Source: Bifidobacterium pseudolongum subsp. pseudolongum DSM 20099
GTDB lineage: Bacteria > Actinomycetota > Actinomycetes > Actinomycetales > Bifidobacteriaceae
NCBI RefSeq assembly: GCF_000771225.1
Contig: NZ_JDTZ01000002.1
Span: 429,170-493,169 of the forward strand
Direction of reading: 5' to 3'
Length of the DNA: 64,000 nt
Each line of letters opens with the position of its first letter. The stretch's first letter is position 1. Below, piece by piece: positions 60,485 through 64,000 of this stretch. The notes below the pieces were generated by a model. The model did not search any database. It saw only the letters and a program-made list of their open reading frames with translations, and was not told the origin of the DNA. Position numbers and translations under genes: made by a program.

Positions 60485-63400
60485 CTACGCGAAGGTGCCG
60501 TCGGCGCCCAGGCGCGCGGCCGGGTCGAGCAGCATCGCTTTTTCGACCTCGTGCGCGTCGTACCCGCGGCCGTCCTCACGGAAGCGGCGGTTGTCGATCG
60601 GCTCGTAGAGCGCGGCGCGGCCCATCATGCCCTCTTCGAAGTGGCGGCGGCCCGCGGCCAGACGCCCGTTCGCGCGTTCACGCCACTGCTCGAGCGCCTC
60701 CGCGCCGGCCGTATGCGCCACGGCCGCCTCGAACGCGCCGGGGTGCACAAGCGCGACGAACCCGCTCACATGCCCGAATCCGAGCGACGTGGCGAGCGCG
60801 GCCTTCACCGTGCCGCGCGCGCCCAGGTTGAGCGGTTCGCGCAGCCACACCATGTGGTCGTCGCGCGCGAGCTTCGGGTCGACGCACTCGAGCGCCGCGT
60901 TCGCCGGCACAACGCCCGACCTGAACAGCTGCGTGATGCCATTCACCTGGAAGATGCACGCGCCGCCCTTGGCATGGCCGGTGAGCGACTTCTGCGAGAT
61001 CACGAACAGCGGGTTGCCCTCGGCGCGCCCGATCGCATGGGCGAGCGTGTTGTGCAGCTCGGATTCGTTCGGGTCGTTCGCGTTCGTGGAGGTGTCGTGC
61101 TTCGAGACCACGGCGATGTCGTCGGGCGCCACGCCGAGCGCCGCCAGGTTGCGCACGAGCTTGGACTCGCGCCCGCCCATGCCAGCGGCGAGCGCGCCCA
61201 GCCCCGGCGCGGGGATCGACGTGTGCGCGCCGTCGGCGTACGAATGCACGAACCCAACCACGCCGGCCACGGGCAGGCCGAGTTCGAGCGCGATGCTGCC
61301 GCGCGTCAGGAGCACGGTGCCGCCGCCCTGCGATTCGATGAACCCGCCGCGCCTGCGGTCGTTGGCGCGCGAGAAGAACCGTGGTTCGATGCCCTTGGCG
61401 AGCATCTCGCCCGAGTTGGCGGTCGCGTTCATGTTGCCGAATCCGATGACCGATTCCACGCCGATGTCGTCGATTGCGCCGGTCACGACGAAGTCGGCTT
61501 TGCCGAGCGCGATCTTGTCGGCGCCTTCTTCGAGCGAGACGGCGGCCGTGGCGCACGCCGAGACCGGCTGCACCATGTTGCCGTAGCCGCCGATGTAGCT
61601 TTGCATCACATGCGCGGCCACGACGTTCGGCAGCGCCTCCTGCAGGATGTCGGTGGGGATTTCGTGGCCCAGGAAGCGGTTGAGGTACAGCTTGCGCATC
61701 GACGCCATGCCGCCGAAACCGGTGCCCTGCGTGCTTGCGACCATCGACGGGTGCACGGACTGCAGGATCTCGCTCGGCGAGAATCCGGCTGAAAGATAGG
61801 CGTCCACGGTCGTCACGATGTTCCACAGCGCGATCGGGTCCACGTCGCCCACCATCGAGGCGGGGATGCCCCACTTGGTCGGGTCGAATCCATCGGGGAA
61901 CTGGCCGCCCACCGTGCGTGTCATCGTGGCGCGGCGCGGCACGCGGATCATCGACCCGGCGTGGCGCGTCACCGTCCACTCCCCGCTTTCGGCATCGGCC
62001 GCAATCGACGTGTGCGCCTCGTCCATCTTCACGTATTCCTCGGCGATCGCGTGCGTCGGCACACTGAAGCTCACGTCGTGGTCCAGATAGACCTCAGCCT
62101 CCTCTTCGTCGGTGCCGTCGCGGTAGTCGGAGCCCATGCCCTCGGCGAAGGGGCGCACGCCCGACTTCGCCACGACCTCGTCGTGGTACCGCTGCGCGAT
62201 GTCTTCCTCGGGCACGAGGTTGCCGTCTGCATCGTACCAGCCGGGCGTGGGCGAATCGGCCCAGCTGAGCAGGCCCATGCCCCACGCCAGCTCGAGCACG
62301 GCGCCGGCGGAGAGCTCCACCTGGCCGTCCGCGCGGATGCCGAGTTCGGCTTCGGCGCGCGTGCGGCCCGAGCCCCACGGGCCGAGTTCGCCCACGGAGA
62401 CGATCACGATCTGGTCTTCGGGGCGCGCGGTCACGCCCTGCCATTCAGCGAGGTCCACGCGCGCCTGCCGCGGCACATGCGGGCTCGGCAACGCCTTGAC
62501 GCGCGCACGCGCTTCGGCAGCGGCATCGGCTGCGGCCGCATCGCCGAGCGCGGCGTCGGCCATGGCCTCGGCGCGCAGGGCGCGGATGTCGATCGGCGAG
62601 CCGCCCAATCCGCCGGTCAGGTCCACGTCGAGCGGCGCCGTACGCGCCTGTTCGCGCGCTTCGGCGGACACGAGCTTGAGCAGTTCCTCCGCGATTTCCC
62701 CGGTGGAATACGTGGTCAGGCCGTGGCGTTCGACGACCTCGACGAGCGGGTCGTTGCCGCCCATGAGGCCAGTGCCGCGCACCCAGCCGATCTTCGGGTG
62801 GGCGAAGGTGACACGGCCGGACCAGTCATGCTCGGCGCGTGCACGGTTCACGATCGCGTCGAACGCGCTCTTGACCTCGCCGTACGCGCCGTCGCCGCCG
62901 AACACGCCGCGGTTCGGCGAGCCGGGCAGCACCACATGCAGACGGTGCTGCACGTCGGTGTCCGCGCCGATTGCGGCAAATCCGGCGATCGCACGCTCCA
63001 CGCCCCACAGCATCAGGCGCGCCTGCGATTCGAACAGCGCGCCCGAATCGGCGAGCGAACCGTGCACCGGCGGCGCGGCGAAGGGGAAGAACAGGCTCGG
63101 CTCATACGCCGGCTTGAGCACTGTGGTCGTGGCTCCGCTCGTCTTCTTCTGCACATGGCCGACCCAGTCCACGAGCGCGTCCACATCGCGGTAGCTCGAC
63201 AGGTTCGCCGGGACGAGCCACAGCTGCGCACCGGCGCGGGCATGCGTGCGGTAGGTCTCGCGCGCCCACGCCTTGACGGACGGGCGGAAGCTGTGCGATG
63301 TGGCGATCACGGTTGCACCGCCGGCGAGCAGGCCATTGACGACCTGCGCGGCGATCGAGTTGGGCGCCACGCCGGTCACGACGGCCACGTCGCCCGCATA

Positions 63401-64000
63401 CGGCGCGGGCTCGGCGCTTGCAGGCGCGGCCGCGACTTCGGCGATCTGCGCATAGCGATCGGCGAGTTCGGCGCGGCCGTCTTCGCGCGCTTGTTCGGCG
63501 AACCAGCGCGCCTCGGCGGCCACGGCCTCGCCGAGCGCCGTGAAGTCGCCACTGAGTGCGGCCGAATCGTTGTTGTAGAACGCGCGGGCCAAGTCTTCGC
63601 GCGCGCTCGCCCAGCGGTCGTCGAAGAGGATCGCCTTGCGCGCGTCGAAGCGCGGCGCCACCTGCTCGGGCCAGTCGGCGCCGAGCTCGGCTTCCACCGC
63701 CGCCACGACCGCCGCATTGGCGTCGTCTTCAGGTGCGGGGGTGGGCTCGTCCAGGCCGAGCCTGCCGAGCACGAAGCGCGCGGTCTGTGCGAGCACGCCG
63801 TCGGAGCCGGTCACCTGCGCGGCGAACGCGTCGAGCGCGGCGGAATCGACGACCGCACCACCCGCGGACCCGCCGGCGGACGGCTTGGCCACAGCGATGC
63901 CCTGCTGCGAGGCGACGAGCTGCACGGCGGCGTCGATCAGCGCGTTCGCCTGCGTGGCGTTGGTGGCGGCGTCGGTGCCGAGCTCGGCCAGATCGCCGCC
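60485..64000 (-). CDS. fas: Type I fatty acid synthase, C-terminal part (cut by window edge)
   Basis: About 1171 residues are open from the right edge to the stop, belonging to the roughly 3000-residue actinobacterial FAS-I. The part seen starts in the linker after the ACP region (SQQGIAVAKPSAGGSAGG). It then has the ketoacyl reductase domain (Rossmann start DVAVVTGVAPNSIAAQVVNGLLAGG) and the ketoacyl synthase domain. The latter has active-site Cys in QPVSACATAAVSLEEGADKI, the first His in SKHDTSTNANDPNE and the second in KSLTGHAKGGACIF. It ends in LLDPAARLGADGTFA with no C-terminal PPT domain, so the separate acpS next door supplies that activity. Confidence 0.95.
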   Translation of the reverse strand, partial: GGDLAELGTDAATNATQANALIDAAVQLVASQQGIAVAKPSAGGSAGGAVVDSAALDAFAAQVTGSDGVLAQTARFVLGRLGLDEPTPAPEDDANAAVVAAVEAELGADWPEQVAPRFDARKAILFDDRWASAREDLARAFYNNDSAALSGDFTALGEAVAAEARWFAEQAREDGRAELADRYAQIAEVAAAPASAEPAPYAGDVAVVTGVAPNSIAAQVVNGLLAGGATVIATSHSFRPSVKAWARETYRTHARAGAQLWLVPANLSSYRDVDALVDWVGHVQKKTSGATTTVLKPAYEPSLFFPFAAPPVHGSLADSGALFESQARLMLWGVERAIAGFAAIGADTDVQHRLHVVLPGSPNRGVFGGDGAYGEVKSAFDAIVNRARAEHDWSGRVTFAHPKIGWVRGTGLMGGNDPLVEVVERHGLTTYSTGEIAEELLKLVSAEAREQARTAPLDVDLTGGLGGSPIDIRALRAEAMADAALGDAAAADAAAEARARVKALPSPHVPRQARVDLAEWQGVTARPEDQIVIVSVGELGPWGSGRTRAEAELGIRADGQVELSAGAVLELAWGMGLLSWADSPTPGWYDADGNLVPEEDIAQRYHDEVVAKSGVRPFAEGMGSDYRDGTDEEEAEVYLDHDVSFSVPTHAIAEEYVKMDEAHTSIAADAESGEWTVTRHAGSMIRVPRRATMTRTVGGQFPDGFDPTKWGIPASMVGDVDPIALWNIVTTVDAYLSAGFSPSEILQSVHPSMVASTQGTGFGGMASMRKLYLNRFLGHEIPTDILQEALPNVVAAHVMQSYIGGYGNMVQPVSACATAAVSLEEGADKIALGKADFVVTGAIDDIGVESVIGFGNMNATANSGEMLAKGIEPRFFSRANDRRRGGFIESQGGGTVLLTRGSIALELGLPVAGVVGFVHSYADGAHTSIPAPGLGALAAGMGGRESKLVRNLAALGVAPDDIAVVSKHDTSTNANDPNESELHNTLAHAIGRAEGNPLFVISQKSLTGHAKGGACIFQVNGITQLFRSGVVPANAALECVDPKLARDDHMVWLREPLNLGARGTVKAALATSLGFGHVSGFVALVHPGAFEAAVAHTAGAEALEQWRERANGRLAAGRRHFEEGMMGRAALYEPIDNRRFREDGRGYDAHEVEKAMLLDPAARLGADGTFA

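Overview
The window is a gene-dense, high-GC chromosomal segment from a high-GC Gram-positive bacterium, almost certainly a Bifidobacterium. The evidence is a multidomain type I fatty acid synthase next to acpS, a class Ib nrdHIEF operon, groES without groEL under a CIRCE element, a SenX3/RegX3-like two-component system beside pstSCAB, the dapC/ferredoxin neighbourhood, a PNPase with an Arg/Asp-rich tail, LemA/DUF2207 membrane proteins, and strong third-position G/C bias that produces very long antisense ORFs. The species cannot be fixed from sequence reading alone. There is no rRNA operon, CRISPR array, complete insertion sequence or prophage.

Layout. 1-2.2 kb: an IMPACT/YigZ-family protein cut by the window edge, a D-2-hydroxyacid dehydrogenase, a repeat-rich spacer and tRNA-Ser(GCT). 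2.4-9.9 kb: SOS-type dinB, dapC, a ferredoxin, an amino acid permease, murB, rpmG, a tRNA-Tyr/Thr/Met cluster and CIRCE-controlled groES. 9.9-19.4 kb: a membrane protein, a GNAT acetyltransferase, 5-formyl-THF cyclo-ligase, an FmdB zinc ribbon, a cluster of DnaA boxes, a SAF-domain protein, then a three-gene unit (FHA protein, giant degenerate helicase/nuclease, 76-residue protein). 19.5-24 kb: rplJL with a leader attenuator, a Fur/Zur-type operator with a metal-binding lipoprotein, and a purine permease. 24-30.6 kb: pstSCAB behind a PHO-box-like repeat, with regX3-like and senX3-like genes and an MTA/SAH nucleosidase. 30.6-36.7 kb: two DAHP synthases flanking an OatA-like acyltransferase, then pepC. 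36.9-43.8 kb: a DivIVA-like coiled-coil protein, pyroglutamyl peptidase, ispD, a PgeF-like protein, a U32 protein and an aldo/keto reductase. 44-48 kb: nrdHIEF behind paired NrdR-like boxes and flanked by related palindromes. 48-53 kb: a broken and an intact DUF2207 gene, then lemA. 53-58.4 kb: pnp, rpsO, an L-lactate/2-hydroxyacid dehydrogenase and a membrane protein. 58.4-64 kb: 1 kb of repeats, tRNA-Gly, acpS and the 3' part of fas.

Much of the regulatory layer can be read directly: LexA (dinB), HrcA/CIRCE (groES), Fur/Zur type (metal lipoprotein), PHO box (pst), NrdR pair (nrd), L10 leader attenuator (rplJL), and intrinsic terminators after most units.

The most unusual parts are the FHA plus pseudo-helicase/pseudo-nuclease operon, three families of intergenic repeats with no obvious coding function (a tRNA-proximal 52-bp unit, a GCTACGGGTAGTGC palindromic family, and a 53-bp five-unit array), and a tight DnaA-box cluster in a window that has no replication-origin genes.
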